Virus record (IMG/VR): IMGVR_UViG_3300009129_000057
Location: 1 to 33,395 of that record
Direction: 5' to 3' (one strand)
DNA length: 33,395 nucleotides
Source of the DNA: a virus
Part shown: positions 15,838 to 25,213 of the stretch, piece by piece
Layout of the letters: every line of letters starts with the position of its first letter
How positions within the stretch are numbered: the stretch's first letter is position 1
Notes under the pieces: model-generated
Database searches by the model: none
What the model was told of the DNA's origin: nothing
What the model saw: the letters and a program-made list of their open reading frames with translations, nothing else
Made by a program: the position numbers and the translations under genes

Positions 15838-16809
15838 TTAAAATAATGAACCGCTCTTAATGGAACCAATTAAGTGATATAATCGATCCGTAGACTTCCA
15901 CGGTTTGGCCAGTTTTTTAGCATGTAAGAAATCTAATTTACTCATTTCTCCTACATCACTAAATGGGCCAAGGTCTAAAACCCTAACCTGGATCCCATAT
16001 GAAGATAACAACTTACAATACTTTTGAGTTTTATCATTCATATCTGAATCTAGGGCTAATAAGACCGGAGTCTTATTCTTTATAATTTTCTGGAATGTTG
16101 CATATTCTTCTGAAAAGTGCGAGCCCAGAAGACATGTTGCATTACTATCACACTTTGTAAGATCCATTGGCCCTTCGACCAAAGTAATCTCTTTAGACCA
16201 GTCAATGTTTATCTCATTGAAGATAACATTCTTTTTTGAAACCTTAGCATTTAGATATTTCATCTTGCTCTCGTCATTGTCGATCGTGCGTGCTACAAAA
16301 TAATTTAGATCACCCACATCATTAAAAGAGGGCATAATAAGTCGCCGGCGAAATTTTCCTCTAGTACATGTGCCTAACTTAAAGTACCAGAAATCTCTAT
16401 TAGTTAAGTTTCTGGCTCGGGCATACCGAATGGTCTTTTGAACGTCCGGATCTCTTAAGGCAATACTGGTCGCTAATAGCTTAAATCCTTCCGGAGGAAT
16501 TACAATTTCCTCTTCTACCTCGGCAACTACTAGCTTCTTTTTTCCGGCGAACTTATTCTCATATTCATGAAGATGACGCGGGAAGTATTTACGAAGCATA
16601 CCATGTAAAGATCGGCCTCGAAGGTCACAAACCCAACAATGAAACTGATCACTGTCTATTTTAATGACTAACTTCTTCTTCGACGAAACACCATAAGATC
16701 CACACCGGGGGTTGGGGCAACATACGGCTACATTGAGGCCGTCGGACCCAACGACACATGTCCCAAATATCTTATTTAAGAACCTAATCTTGTCGCTTAC
16801 AGTAGACAT
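15838..16809 (-). CDS. DNA primase, zinc-finger plus TOPRIM (T4 gp61-like)
   Basis: Likely makes RNA primers for lagging-strand synthesis. The 323-residue length is close to T4 gp61 (342). The N-terminal zinc finger has Cys30/31 and Cys36 (CCPNPRCG), then Cys58 and Cys61 (FHCWVC). A central RNA-polymerase-like region contains RRRLIMPSFN. The TOPRIM fold shows the glutamate motif LVEGPMDL near 210-217 and the aspartate motif LALDSDMND near 250-258. No helicase domain is present, so it is a stand-alone primase that would work with a separate gp41-type helicase outside the window. The ATG has no clear Shine-Dalgarno sequence. It is preceded by an AT-rich TATAGTATATTAAG stretch. Confidence 0.88.
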   Translation of the reverse strand: MSTVSDKIRFLNKIFGTCVVGSDGLNVAVCCPNPRCGSYGVSSKKKLVIKIDSDQFHCWVCDLRGRSLHGMLRKYFPRHLHEYENKFAGKKKLVVAEVEEEIVIPPEGFKLLATSIALRDPDVQKTIRYARARNLTNRDFWYFKLGTCTRGKFRRRLIMPSFNDVGDLNYFVARTIDNDESKMKYLNAKVSKKNVIFNEINIDWSKEITLVEGPMDLTKCDSNATCLLGSHFSEEYATFQKIIKNKTPVLLALDSDMNDKTQKYCKLLSSYGIQVRVLDLGPFSDVGEMSKLDFLHAKKLAKPWKSTDRLYHLIGSIKSGSLF

Positions 16810-16882
16810 CTTAATATACTATACCCAAAGAACGTACAAGTGTTCATTGTGATCAAAAGAATGTTGAATTTTTGTTTTACAA
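16810..16882 (-). other. Gap between resolvase and primase genes
   Basis: A 73-base AT-rich gap. TATAGT, about 14 bases before the primase ATG, looks like a bacterial -10 element, but no matching -35 is seen at the right spacing. No stable hairpin is seen. It may hold a weak promoter for the DNA-metabolism genes. Confidence 0.25.
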
Positions 16883-17446
16883 TCAGGGATTGGTCTGATC
16901 TACTGTTTTCGATCCTGCCTGGGCAATGACATATGCATCAGCTGCATCGAAACAACCGGGCTCCAAAACCTGTTGTCCCTTGCGGGGCCCACTTTTTAGA
17001 ACTTTCTGCGGCCACTCATAAACTACCTGGCCTGATACCCAGTCAAGGACCTGTTCCTTGGTAGGCTTACCGCCTTTTTTCTTTGAAATAATCTTAAGGC
17101 CGACGGATTTTCTAGCAACATTAACATTAATATACAACGGTTCACAAAAAAACTCTTGCTGGGCTAGATATCCCACAATGCCGTTAAATCTTGCTAATGT
17201 TAAAAGAGTTTTTGCAGAAGAAAAACCGGGGCGGAAAGCCTGCAAATTCTCCTCTATAAAAACCCGAGTTATGTCGTATGTAATATGCAACGAGGACAGC
17301 CTCTCTCGCATTATCTGAGCCTTCTGGTAGGACGATAGTTTGTTACTAAGGGGAATATATCCCATATCAACAAAGGACCCTCCTGGACTTACTATGCACC
17401 AGCCTGTACAACTGGTTGAAATGTCTAATCCTATGCTATAACTCAC
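16883..17446 (-). CDS. RuvC-like Holliday junction resolvase
   Basis: Probably cuts branched DNA intermediates before packaging, replacing T4 endonuclease VII (gp49), which is unrelated in fold. The 187-residue RNase H-fold protein shows the RuvC acidic residues: D8 in IGLDIS, E65/E66 in FIEEN, and D167 and D170 in DAADAYVIA. The Lys-rich loop ISKKKGGKPTKEQ (about 120-132) may contact DNA. The start is GTG at 17446, overlapping the TAG stop of the 1772-aa gene by one base (TAGTG), with AAGGT upstream. This ties expression of a DNA enzyme to a structural gene. Confidence 0.88.
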   Translation of the reverse strand: MSYSIGLDISTSCTGWCIVSPGGSFVDMGYIPLSNKLSSYQKAQIMRERLSSLHITYDITRVFIEENLQAFRPGFSSAKTLLTLARFNGIVGYLAQQEFFCEPLYINVNVARKSVGLKIISKKKGGKPTKEQVLDWVSGQVVYEWPQKVLKSGPRKGQQVLEPGCFDAADAYVIAQAGSKTVDQTNP

Positions 17447-20400
17447 TAAAAATCTACCTTAACTCGGAAGGCTAGGTTGTCAGCGTCACGTTTCATAATG
17501 GGCTGGGCCAAACTAGTCCTTGCTACAATATTAAGGTTCTCGTCGTGAAAGTTCAATCCGGTAACATAAACAAATTCTGTATCTTCCTCGCTAGCAAATG
17601 TTGAAGCCTTTAAGTTTTCATAACGAGGATTCGAACTCGAATTAATTTGGCCCTGTTGACAAGGTACCAATATCTCCATAATGTGGATGTTATGATTACC
17701 TTCAAGGTTTACTTCAAACTGCTCTTTACCAAAATATGGGATACAAGGGCTGTGAACTACTGCAACTCCTTCTTCATAAATTATATTACCAACGCTAGAC
17801 CAAAGAGGGTGTTCAGTTTCAGCATCTGCCCGGTATAAAAGACCATGCCCATTATCTCGAAGGGTAATTTTTACCTTCCCGCCTGAACCGGTTACATCAT
17901 GGTCGATTAATTCGAATGTTTTAGGTGTTATCTTTCTACCATAAAACAGATTTGATACGTCAAAAAAGACGATTTCGTTAGAAGAAGTGTCCCTGGTCCG
18001 CTGAAGTATGGCAAGTACAGAACCGGGTGCTACCCCTGGATTTTCCGGGGTGGAACCAGCCACTGCCGCGAAGATTGAATCTTCACTTAAATCATCATTA
18101 CCTTCGGAATCAACAGCAATCAACCCGGGATACATCATCTCTTCCGGTACCATATTTCTCAAAGTAACCAGCCCATAGTCAATTGTACCGTAATCATTTA
18201 CGAACTTAGACGTTTCATGGTCAACTGTGGGTTTGGACTCGTAGCTTCCAGAAGCAAGTATGGTAAAATCAGGGACAAACATGCCGTTATCACAAGGAAG
18301 TATGGTGAGGTTTCTCTTTCTAATCCCAGGATCATCGTTTAAGAATTCATTTGCCTCTTTTTCTTCCTGTGTGGTGGTATCAATTGTTGATCCAGTTAGA
18401 TTCATTAGAAGGGGATACTCACCCTGCACAAATTCTCTGCAGAAATTTTCCAGATTTAGTAAATGACCACCCACACCAAATGACATTGCCACATTAAACG
18501 GATCATCTGTGGTTGAAGTCATTGTCTGGAACGGGGTCAACATTACTTCTCTTTCCCTAGACTCCTTAACAAAGAATGGAGGCAAGAAAAACATCAGATG
18601 TTCTTCAAGTTCCTCGATACCATCCTTCTGTGTTGACCATAGCTGGGGCAGTGTTCTATAATCATTCCAGATTTTTAACTCATGGACCTCTGCATTCAGC
18701 GGATGCCGCAGGTGATAGTCATTTGGCTCAAGTGGATCCGGATCGTCTGCAGTCCAGCCGGACTCAGAGTCAACATCATCTAGCCGGCCCCAGGTAATAC
18801 CATGTTTTGCTGCAGCTTCGTAACTAAAGAAGCCCTGTATGTACTGGGTTTCATCTGAATTTAATGTCAACACTTGATCATAGACATAGTCCTTGCCAAA
18901 ATCTGTCTCTAAGTCGGTTACGGAATCTGCTAAAGTTGACGATAATATGGGTGTATATTTAAGCGTATCCATGGTATAATCAACCATGGCGTTAAAATAA
19001 GTTTCTCTAAGGCTGTAGTCTGTTTCTGCCTCTTCCCCGAGTTCAACTGGAATATCCTGGGCAAATACTTCAATCCCAGAAGAATTAAGCCATCGGCCGA
19101 CTTGAGGATCTCCTGGGAGGCCTTCGGGGTGATCGGCTTTTTCTTGAACATACCATGCATATTCTTCAGCTACATGATCACCTTCTATTGTAGGTAATCC
19201 CTCAGCATCTAAGTAAGATGTGGTCTGACTATAGGATGCCCCATTTTTACCTTCAAAGTAATTTCCTACAAATAATGCAGCAGGATCTGCTTCTATATCA
19301 GTGTCTTCAAAATCAGTAATTAGTGTCCATCCGCCCTCGCCATCCGAGTGCGATAGATCTGCCCATTTTCTTGGTTCTGCGTCTCCAAACTCTTGTGGAA
19401 GACTTAAGTCAGCTACAGAATAAGGATCAATTGGATCAAGAGGCAAATTGAACTCAGTGTCAATTTTGCCATCAATTATAATTTGAGCTTTTGAGTCATC
19501 GATTAAGCTTGTTCCCCAACGTATGGCAATGTGGTGCCAATGATTACGTCTTAAGGAATTATCTGAGGAGAGGTATATCAGGTTCGACCCAGAGATAGCA
19601 TTGGGCCGATCAGCCTCCGGTAATGCTGCGGTAACTTCCCATAGCTCTGTACTGTAGTTGTAATATTGTTCGTTACCGTATACACCATGCTCTAAATAAG
19701 GAACGTGAGACGGTGGGATATCTGCAGACGAACTGAGTTGTAACATAATTCGGAATGTGTCCGGGTGGCCGCCATGGTCGATATGGCTTCCGGTAACCAA
19801 ACTAATGGCGTAACTGGATGACATGTGGAGGACTGTCCCGGCTTGAAAGGCATGAGATTGTTCCCTGTTAACAACAACATGATCTCTACCACCGTCTAAG
19901 TCAAACTCATCTTCAATTGTGGAATATGTTATTGGAGATCCGGCCTCAGACCATGTAAACTCATTGGCATCTGTATCTGCAAAGGCATCTCGAGCATCTT
20001 CATCAACCATCGAGGATGATTCTGTATTTTCAACCCAATCCCATGATGTATCATCACCTGGGATTGTCTGTTCCCATGCATACCAAGTAAATTCTTCCTG
20101 TTGGAGAGTTTCAATTCTAGCAGTACCTATATTTCCATCCCATCCGCAGACTAATGTTTGAATCCAGACTCGCCCATAGACTCGGGTCGGCTCATAGGTC
20201 ATAACAGCTTCGTAACCCTGTCCTTCTGCCCAGGCTATTTGTTCTAAGATTGACGGATCTGCAGGATCACCGTATGTAACCAATAAAGGAAAATAACTTC
20301 GGTCCACATGTACGTACGTCATCCATTCCACTTCATCAGGAAGAGTAGTCGTAGATGGATCGGTTGGATCAACATCTTCATACCCAGCGTCATATTCATT

Positions 20401-22764
20401 ATAGTCAGCCCAAGCTTGCTCAGTCCACTCAGTAGCATTTGTATGACCTGGATAGTGTGATAAATTTGTTGTTTCTGCCGCTAACGCAGCTATAATTTCA
20501 TCATCATCAGCATATCCCCAATATGAGGCAATTCCATAATCAGTTACATCAACTGCTGTGTCATACCAATACTGGTTGCCATTGACGTCGAAAGTGCCGT
20601 CAACATCATCACCTGTCTCTTTATCATAATAACCTGTGTAACCATGATTTGCAGCTGTGTCAAATGAAGCGCCGTCGTCATCGGTCCACCCTACAATTTC
20701 GCCGTAACCAACCGATGCTGCAGTGAATTCAGTACCAAGTGTACCCCACAGAAGTACACCAGCAGAAGTGGCCTGATAGCTGTTTATCGTTGCGGTAGGG
20801 TCATCTGGAAAATCTTTGGCTACTGCATCAAAAACGTTATATTCGGTTAGGCCGTTGTCATCTGTCCATAATAGTTCTTCGGCTTCATTAACTTTTTGCT
20901 GGCCATCTTCATCAACGATCTCCACCTTTTCCGCCCAGCTCTTAAAGTACTCATTGCCATCGATCGTTTTAGCGATGTTTATTGCAGTTGCGTAATTGTC
21001 AAAATCGCCGACCTCATTCTTGCCAACGGTCCAGTCAGTAGCATTCTGAATATTCCCCGGGGCGGCAAATTCGAACGTTTGAACGCCATTATACCCATCG
21101 TCACAAATAATACTGCAGTTTTTGATAATCGGGTCGCCAGACTGGAAATCATAATCTGGGGACTCATCGCCCTTATCTGTTATTAGGTTTTCATGACGAG
21201 GATATCCTCTCTCTGCCCACCATTCTTCTTCTGTCCATTCACCGTATAAAACATCTTCGGGTGGATCTACGACACCATCGCCATTAGGATCAGCAATAAT
21301 AGCATCGATATCAGAATTATCTGTCAATAAGTAAAATCCGGTATACCCAGCCTCTTCAGCGGTTGCCCATTCTGGATCTCCATCAGGAGGTGAGTCTAAA
21401 TCAACCTCATAAAACCAATCGACCCACCAACTACTATCATGTGCAGCCCGGCCCCCTCCATGGAAGTCAATAAACAGTTGTTCCCAATCCTTAACCACAA
21501 ATGACCCAGAGGCACACGAATCAACCTCATCAATAGTATACCGGGGGTTAATATAGAACTCAAACGTAAAGGAACCAGAGGGGCTATAAGGGATTATGCT
21601 AGGATCGACTGTTTCATCTGTAATCGACGGGTAAATAAGCGCTGAATCTGGTGGTACTAATGACGACGTGAAGAAATTAATGGCGTTATAATTGCTAAAT
21701 GCCCAATGTAAGCTAGGGTGCTTTGTCCTATAGTGAGGAAATAAAACATCCTTAACAACATTCTTTCGTAAAGAGTCGCTTGTCAGCTTAAATGATGGCT
21801 CAAACCTAGTTACTGAAACTGCGGTATGCTTTCTAGATGAAACTTCAGAATCATTAACCATTCCCAGATAACGATCTAGCATTACGTTAATCGACGTTGC
21901 CGATCCGGATGTCGCAACTTCCACGTTAAAGACATTATAGGGAAATGTTGGAAGATCTTGATCTCCTACCCCGTCAGCATCCAGGTCTAAATCTAGTATA
22001 GGAGTGCCTGTTATTGGGTTGGTAATTACCCCAGTCACCGGAGGGTCGCATGTGCCATATTGCACATTAGTTATTGTAACCGTTGAGTAATTATAGTCAG
22101 ATATGTATGTCGTATCAAAGGATGCCACAGAGTCGACTGCTGCAGACGTGGCACTAGCCACTAATTCCAAAGCCTGTTCTACATCATATACATCAGGGGA
22201 GAGTGAAGGATCACCCACACCAGGTAAGTCCTTAAGATCAACCATGTGGAGTGAACCATTTTCAGGTATGTCCGGCTTTTGCTTTGAGTTTCCCCAGTCA
22301 CTATTATAAAAATAGAATCTACGTACGGTGCCATATGCTTCAGTTAAGTCAAAGTAAGCATTTTCGATATACTTGTGTGAAGAATGGCCGAGGAGATCGC
22401 GATAATCAAACGATCCTTCCGTCCCATAGCCACCAGCTAGGGTTGAGTCTGTGTCTTCGGTTCTAAACGTTAATTCGGTAACCTGTTGTATTTGAACTGG
22501 ATCATTAAGTGAGGCGGATGCAATCATCGCATGCCGATATGCCTCTACGGTATCATCCCCGAAGGAGTCCGGACCAGAATCATTGAATGCTTGGAGGGGC
22601 TGGGCTTCTTTTTCGAATTTAGAGCGTTCAGCAAAAACATAAACAGAGCCGGTTACTCCGGTCTCTAATATACTTCCAGCTGAAGCTGACGAATAATGGC
22701 GTTTAGGACGGGTCTCTAATGTTAAGTTCTCGAACCATTGACTATCTAAACCGAATATCGCCAT
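17446..22764 (-). CDS. Giant virion structural protein with a split LamG-like domain (1772 aa)
   Basis: Probably a tail or adsorption component. The C-terminal half carries a LamG/concanavalin A-like beta-sandwich. Its strands are visible as SGSFTFEFYINPRY (near 400), FQAGTVLHMSSSYAISLVTG (about 973-992), NHWHHIAIRWGTS (near 1075), AQIIIDGKID, ALFVGNYFEG (near 1165) and AEVHELKIWNDYR (near 1360). Two insertions appear to separate these strands, about 410-970 and 1172-1352. They are rich in Asp, Glu, Trp and Tyr. A DPNGDGVVD calcium-type loop lies in the first insertion and DLDADGVGD lies N-terminal to the domain. After the fold comes a structural region (about 1375-1680) and a C-terminal domain ending RVKVDF that is shared with the 529-aa protein. 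No signal peptide or membrane helix is seen. LamG domains often bind carbohydrates, so receptor contact is possible. Confidence 0.85.
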   Translation of the reverse strand: MAIFGLDSQWFENLTLETRPKRHYSSASAGSILETGVTGSVYVFAERSKFEKEAQPLQAFNDSGPDSFGDDTVEAYRHAMIASASLNDPVQIQQVTELTFRTEDTDSTLAGGYGTEGSFDYRDLLGHSSHKYIENAYFDLTEAYGTVRRFYFYNSDWGNSKQKPDIPENGSLHMVDLKDLPGVGDPSLSPDVYDVEQALELVASATSAAVDSVASFDTTYISDYNYSTVTITNVQYGTCDPPVTGVITNPITGTPILDLDLDADGVGDQDLPTFPYNVFNVEVATSGSATSINVMLDRYLGMVNDSEVSSRKHTAVSVTRFEPSFKLTSDSLRKNVVKDVLFPHYRTKHPSLHWAFSNYNAINFFTSSLVPPDSALIYPSITDETVDPSIIPYSPSGSFTFEFYINPRYTIDEVDSCASGSFVVKDWEQLFIDFHGGGRAAHDSSWWVDWFYEVDLDSPPDGDPEWATAEEAGYTGFYLLTDNSDIDAIIADPNGDGVVDPPEDVLYGEWTEEEWWAERGYPRHENLITDKGDESPDYDFQSGDPIIKNCSIICDDGYNGVQTFEFAAPGNIQNATDWTVGKNEVGDFDNYATAINIAKTIDGNEYFKSWAEKVEIVDEDGQQKVNEAEELLWTDDNGLTEYNVFDAVAKDFPDDPTATINSYQATSAGVLLWGTLGTEFTAASVGYGEIVGWTDDDGASFDTAANHGYTGYYDKETGDDVDGTFDVNGNQYWYDTAVDVTDYGIASYWGYADDDEIIAALAAETTNLSHYPGHTNATEWTEQAWADYNEYDAGYEDVDPTDPSTTTLPDEVEWMTYVHVDRSYFPLLVTYGDPADPSILEQIAWAEGQGYEAVMTYEPTRVYGRVWIQTLVCGWDGNIGTARIETLQQEEFTWYAWEQTIPGDDTSWDWVENTESSSMVDEDARDAFADTDANEFTWSEAGSPITYSTIEDEFDLDGGRDHVVVNREQSHAFQAGTVLHMSSSYAISLVTGSHIDHGGHPDTFRIMLQLSSSADIPPSHVPYLEHGVYGNEQYYNYSTELWEVTAALPEADRPNAISGSNLIYLSSDNSLRRNHWHHIAIRWGTSLIDDSKAQIIIDGKIDTEFNLPLDPIDPYSVADLSLPQEFGDAEPRKWADLSHSDGEGGWTLITDFEDTDIEADPAALFVGNYFEGKNGASYSQTTSYLDAEGLPTIEGDHVAEEYAWYVQEKADHPEGLPGDPQVGRWLNSSGIEVFAQDIPVELGEEAETDYSLRETYFNAMVDYTMDTLKYTPILSSTLADSVTDLETDFGKDYVYDQVLTLNSDETQYIQGFFSYEAAAKHGITWGRLDDVDSESGWTADDPDPLEPNDYHLRHPLNAEVHELKIWNDYRTLPQLWSTQKDGIEELEEHLMFFLPPFFVKESREREVMLTPFQTMTSTTDDPFNVAMSFGVGGHLLNLENFCREFVQGEYPLLMNLTGSTIDTTTQEEKEANEFLNDDPGIRKRNLTILPCDNGMFVPDFTILASGSYESKPTVDHETSKFVNDYGTIDYGLVTLRNMVPEEMMYPGLIAVDSEGNDDLSEDSIFAAVAGSTPENPGVAPGSVLAILQRTRDTSSNEIVFFDVSNLFYGRKITPKTFELIDHDVTGSGGKVKITLRDNGHGLLYRADAETEHPLWSSVGNIIYEEGVAVVHSPCIPYFGKEQFEVNLEGNHNIHIMEILVPCQQGQINSSSNPRYENLKASTFASEEDTEFVYVTGLNFHDENLNIVARTSLAQPIMKRDADNLAFRVKVDF

Positions 22765-22877
22765 TTAACCACACCTGAGCTATCTTTATACGTCCCGTGT
22801 GGAACAGACGCTTCCGTATATACGTTAATTGTTAGAGCTACCGAAACATGAGACAAAAATAACATTACCACCTCGCC
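22765..22877 (-). other. 113-base gap before the 1772-aa gene
   Basis: The gap contains an imperfect palindromic CGTATATACG and, closer to the gene, ACGTATAAAGATAG, which is somewhat like a T4 late promoter (TATAAATA) about 20 bases before the ATG. CCACAC (22769-22774) and GTGTGG (22797-22802) could pair around a 22-base loop just upstream of the start, but this is weak. No gene fits in it. Confidence 0.3.
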
Positions 22878-24467
22878 CTAGAAGTCTAATCTAACACGAA
22901 TCGTAATATCCTTCTCATCATTCTTTTCGATTGGTCTAGACAATTTAGCGACTGCTAATAGATTATCATTGGCATCATACATCCCCACGGTAGTTGGGAA
23001 CGTAAATGATCTTTGAGTATCTTCCTGGCCTTCGTCAATTACTACAACCCTATTTTCTTCATCAACATATGTCGGGTTGGCAGAATAATTAAATTCATCA
23101 GCCGTAGCCCTGCAGAATATTAGGGTGGAATTAATTGTAGTTACATTTTGGAACGTTATCGCAGTTAATGAACCGGATTGGAATCTACATGTTGCAAAGT
23201 GATCAACAATATTATCAATCGACCCCGAAACTAAGAAATCTGGTACGAATCGTGCATAAGGATTTCCGGATCCGTAATCATCACCGGTACCATCCATATA
23301 TCCTGGATTGACGTCATCGTCATCATTCGAGTCAAGAGCAGCATTCGAGTACTCTGAAAGTGTGCCGGTAACTGGGTGGCCCAGCCACCCATACCCGATA
23401 CCGACCTGGCCGTTGGACACAGATACCTGATATTCGGAAGCCGTATCGCCTTCCGGCGCTGCTGTTAGTGTCTCAACGATATCAGACGAATCTATGGCGT
23501 TTCCATCAGGTTCATCGCTACCACCATGACTAATCCATGCGCTACTACACTTAATGGAAGTAACTGACTCTGCACTCATACCATCAATAATACCCATGAC
23601 AGCCTGGTCCGGATCAATTGCACGGTTAACGTTAAATACCGCAACGCCGGCATCATAAAACAAGAGGCCGACTTTTCTGGATGTATCAGCGGAGTCAACA
23701 ATATCTGCAACTTCACCACCGAAAGTAGTCCGCTTACTAGTAGCAGCGCCAATATCAGTAAAAATTGCCACCGAACCAGTAGAGGTAGTATTTAAGTTGG
23801 GTGTGATGCCATCAGCCCAATATGGAGGTGGATCAATAATGTGATCACCATCCGCATCAAGCTCTAGCTCTGGATTTCCAATTGGGATTAGGTCTCTATC
23901 AACCAAATCTTGCTCACGCCAACAGCGGTAAGAGTTGCCGGCCAAAGAAGCAGATTGATAAAACCTCATGGCAAAGGTTTCTCTCTTAATCTTATCCCTG
24001 GCAAATAGTCTCTTAAAGCAAACAAAGAATGCATTATCTATGCGGTCGTCCTCTTCGTCCGATCCAAAGGGGGTTGAAAAATAGGCATCTGAGTCACCCA
24101 TAAGGGTGGCTGCAAACTGCTTATATATGTCAACCTTCTCCCTCATCATCATTGATTCGGAGGGAAATAATAACTTACCAGAAGCATCTTCGGAGATTAA
24201 AGTGTCTTGAACTGTCGAACCACTAAAATATAGCCCAACTGTCATATCCATAACAGCATTTGCACTTTGCAATGTATGATCTTGATCGTACACCGTCTGA
24301 AATAGCGATGATGTAACACCTTGTCCTATTCCTCCGGTGACAAATACCTGAAATTCTCTTCTGGTATCTGACCCGGATATATCCTCCTGGATAATATCAA
24401 CTAATTGATTTAACGCCGAGCGGCTTGTCTTAATATCTGCCGCTGAAATTTCTTTAAATGTTGCCAT
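22878..24467 (-). CDS. Virion structural protein sharing the C-terminal domain of the 1772-aa protein (529 aa)
   Basis: No exact role is known. It is beta-rich and soluble. Distinct segments are an N-terminal helix (KTSRSALNQLVDIIQEDISG), QVFVTGGIGQGVTSSLFQTV (about 41-60), FVCFKRLFARDKIKRETFAM (about 148-167), VGLLFYDAGVAVFN, and the C-terminal domain from FLVSGSIDNIVDHF to the end. The last 90 residues match the 1772-aa protein's end, including SANPTY, DANDNLLAVAKLSRPI and RVRLDF. A calcium-type loop DADGDHIID lies near 205. Shared terminal domains suggest both attach to the same virion structure, likely the tail tip, baseplate or fibres. GAGG lies 14 bases before the ATG, which is rather far. 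Confidence 0.82.
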   Translation of the reverse strand: MATFKEISAADIKTSRSALNQLVDIIQEDISGSDTRREFQVFVTGGIGQGVTSSLFQTVYDQDHTLQSANAVMDMTVGLYFSGSTVQDTLISEDASGKLLFPSESMMMREKVDIYKQFAATLMGDSDAYFSTPFGSDEEDDRIDNAFFVCFKRLFARDKIKRETFAMRFYQSASLAGNSYRCWREQDLVDRDLIPIGNPELELDADGDHIIDPPPYWADGITPNLNTTSTGSVAIFTDIGAATSKRTTFGGEVADIVDSADTSRKVGLLFYDAGVAVFNVNRAIDPDQAVMGIIDGMSAESVTSIKCSSAWISHGGSDEPDGNAIDSSDIVETLTAAPEGDTASEYQVSVSNGQVGIGYGWLGHPVTGTLSEYSNAALDSNDDDDVNPGYMDGTGDDYGSGNPYARFVPDFLVSGSIDNIVDHFATCRFQSGSLTAITFQNVTTINSTLIFCRATADEFNYSANPTYVDEENRVVVIDEGQEDTQRSFTFPTTVGMYDANDNLLAVAKLSRPIEKNDEKDITIRVRLDF

Positions 24468-24485
24468 GACTTTCTATAACCCTCT

Positions 24486-25199
24486 TTAATTCTTAGAAAT
24501 TTGAACTTCAAACTCTTTTACAGCGCCCGACTGAATCCCCACGATACTTATGACAGAAGAGATTACATTCTTATCGCTAGCATTACCATAAATTAGGAAT
24601 TGTGAATCTGTTACTGATTTCGTCTCAACAGGTACGGTAACCCGAGAACCACCGACTGAAGTTGTTGTCGGATCCCTGGTTACAATATACGTTGCAATAT
24701 TATCGGCATCAACATTATCGGGCGTCATACCGCGTAATTGCAGGAATCTACTGGGTACCTTAATAATAAAGGCCTGATCCCTTAACTCAACGTCAATGGT
24801 ACTCTCATTCTGAATTTCCTGAGTCACTGTCAACGTAATACTTGAGCCAGATCCTGATCGAGCCATGGACAATGTTGTCCCAGTCGAATCTAGCCCATCT
24901 CCGGCTAGCGATAAACTCGGAAGCCTAATTAGGTTCGGATTTGAAACACTAACCAGCTTATGTTTTAGTGCTAAATTACCGCTTGTTTGAGCCTCGAAGA
25001 TCGGGGTATTTTTTTCAACTTTTTCTTTCCCCACTGTTCTGCCAAACTTCTCTATGATTGTATAATCAACCTCATCATCACCTAATGCAAATTTTACGAT
25101 AGAAAAAGAACCGTCATTCCTGGCTAAGAATGCCCGTCCCGTGTCAGTTAAAACTGCGTCTACTATGATGTTATTTGTTGAATGATCTAAAAATCCCAT
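24486..25199 (-). CDS. Probable virion structural protein (237 aa)
   Basis: Role not established. The N-terminus (MGFLDHSTNNIIVDAVLTDT, then RAFLARNDGSFSIVKFALGD) is compact and looks conserved. I associate it with structural proteins of tailed phages but cannot assign a named family. The rest is beta-rich with Ser/Thr-rich stretches (SMARSGSGSSITLTVTQE) and ends in a strand-rich domain. No membrane segment or catalytic motif is visible. GAGGAG lies 8 bases before the ATG, and the CGATATATTTAT motif lies just upstream of that, so this gene may begin its own late transcript together with the 529-aa and 1772-aa genes. Confidence 0.8.
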   Translation of the reverse strand: MGFLDHSTNNIIVDAVLTDTGRAFLARNDGSFSIVKFALGDDEVDYTIIEKFGRTVGKEKVEKNTPIFEAQTSGNLALKHKLVSVSNPNLIRLPSLSLAGDGLDSTGTTLSMARSGSGSSITLTVTQEIQNESTIDVELRDQAFIIKVPSRFLQLRGMTPDNVDADNIATYIVTRDPTTTSVGGSRVTVPVETKSVTDSQFLIYGNASDKNVISSVISIVGIQSGAVKEFEVQISKN

Positions 25200-25213
25200 C
25201 TACATGCTCCTCA

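Noticed and set aside
22769-22802. Inverted repeat CCACAC/GTGTGG before the 1772-aa gene as a regulatory hairpin
   Set aside because: Six base pairs with a 22-base loop is weak and likely by chance.
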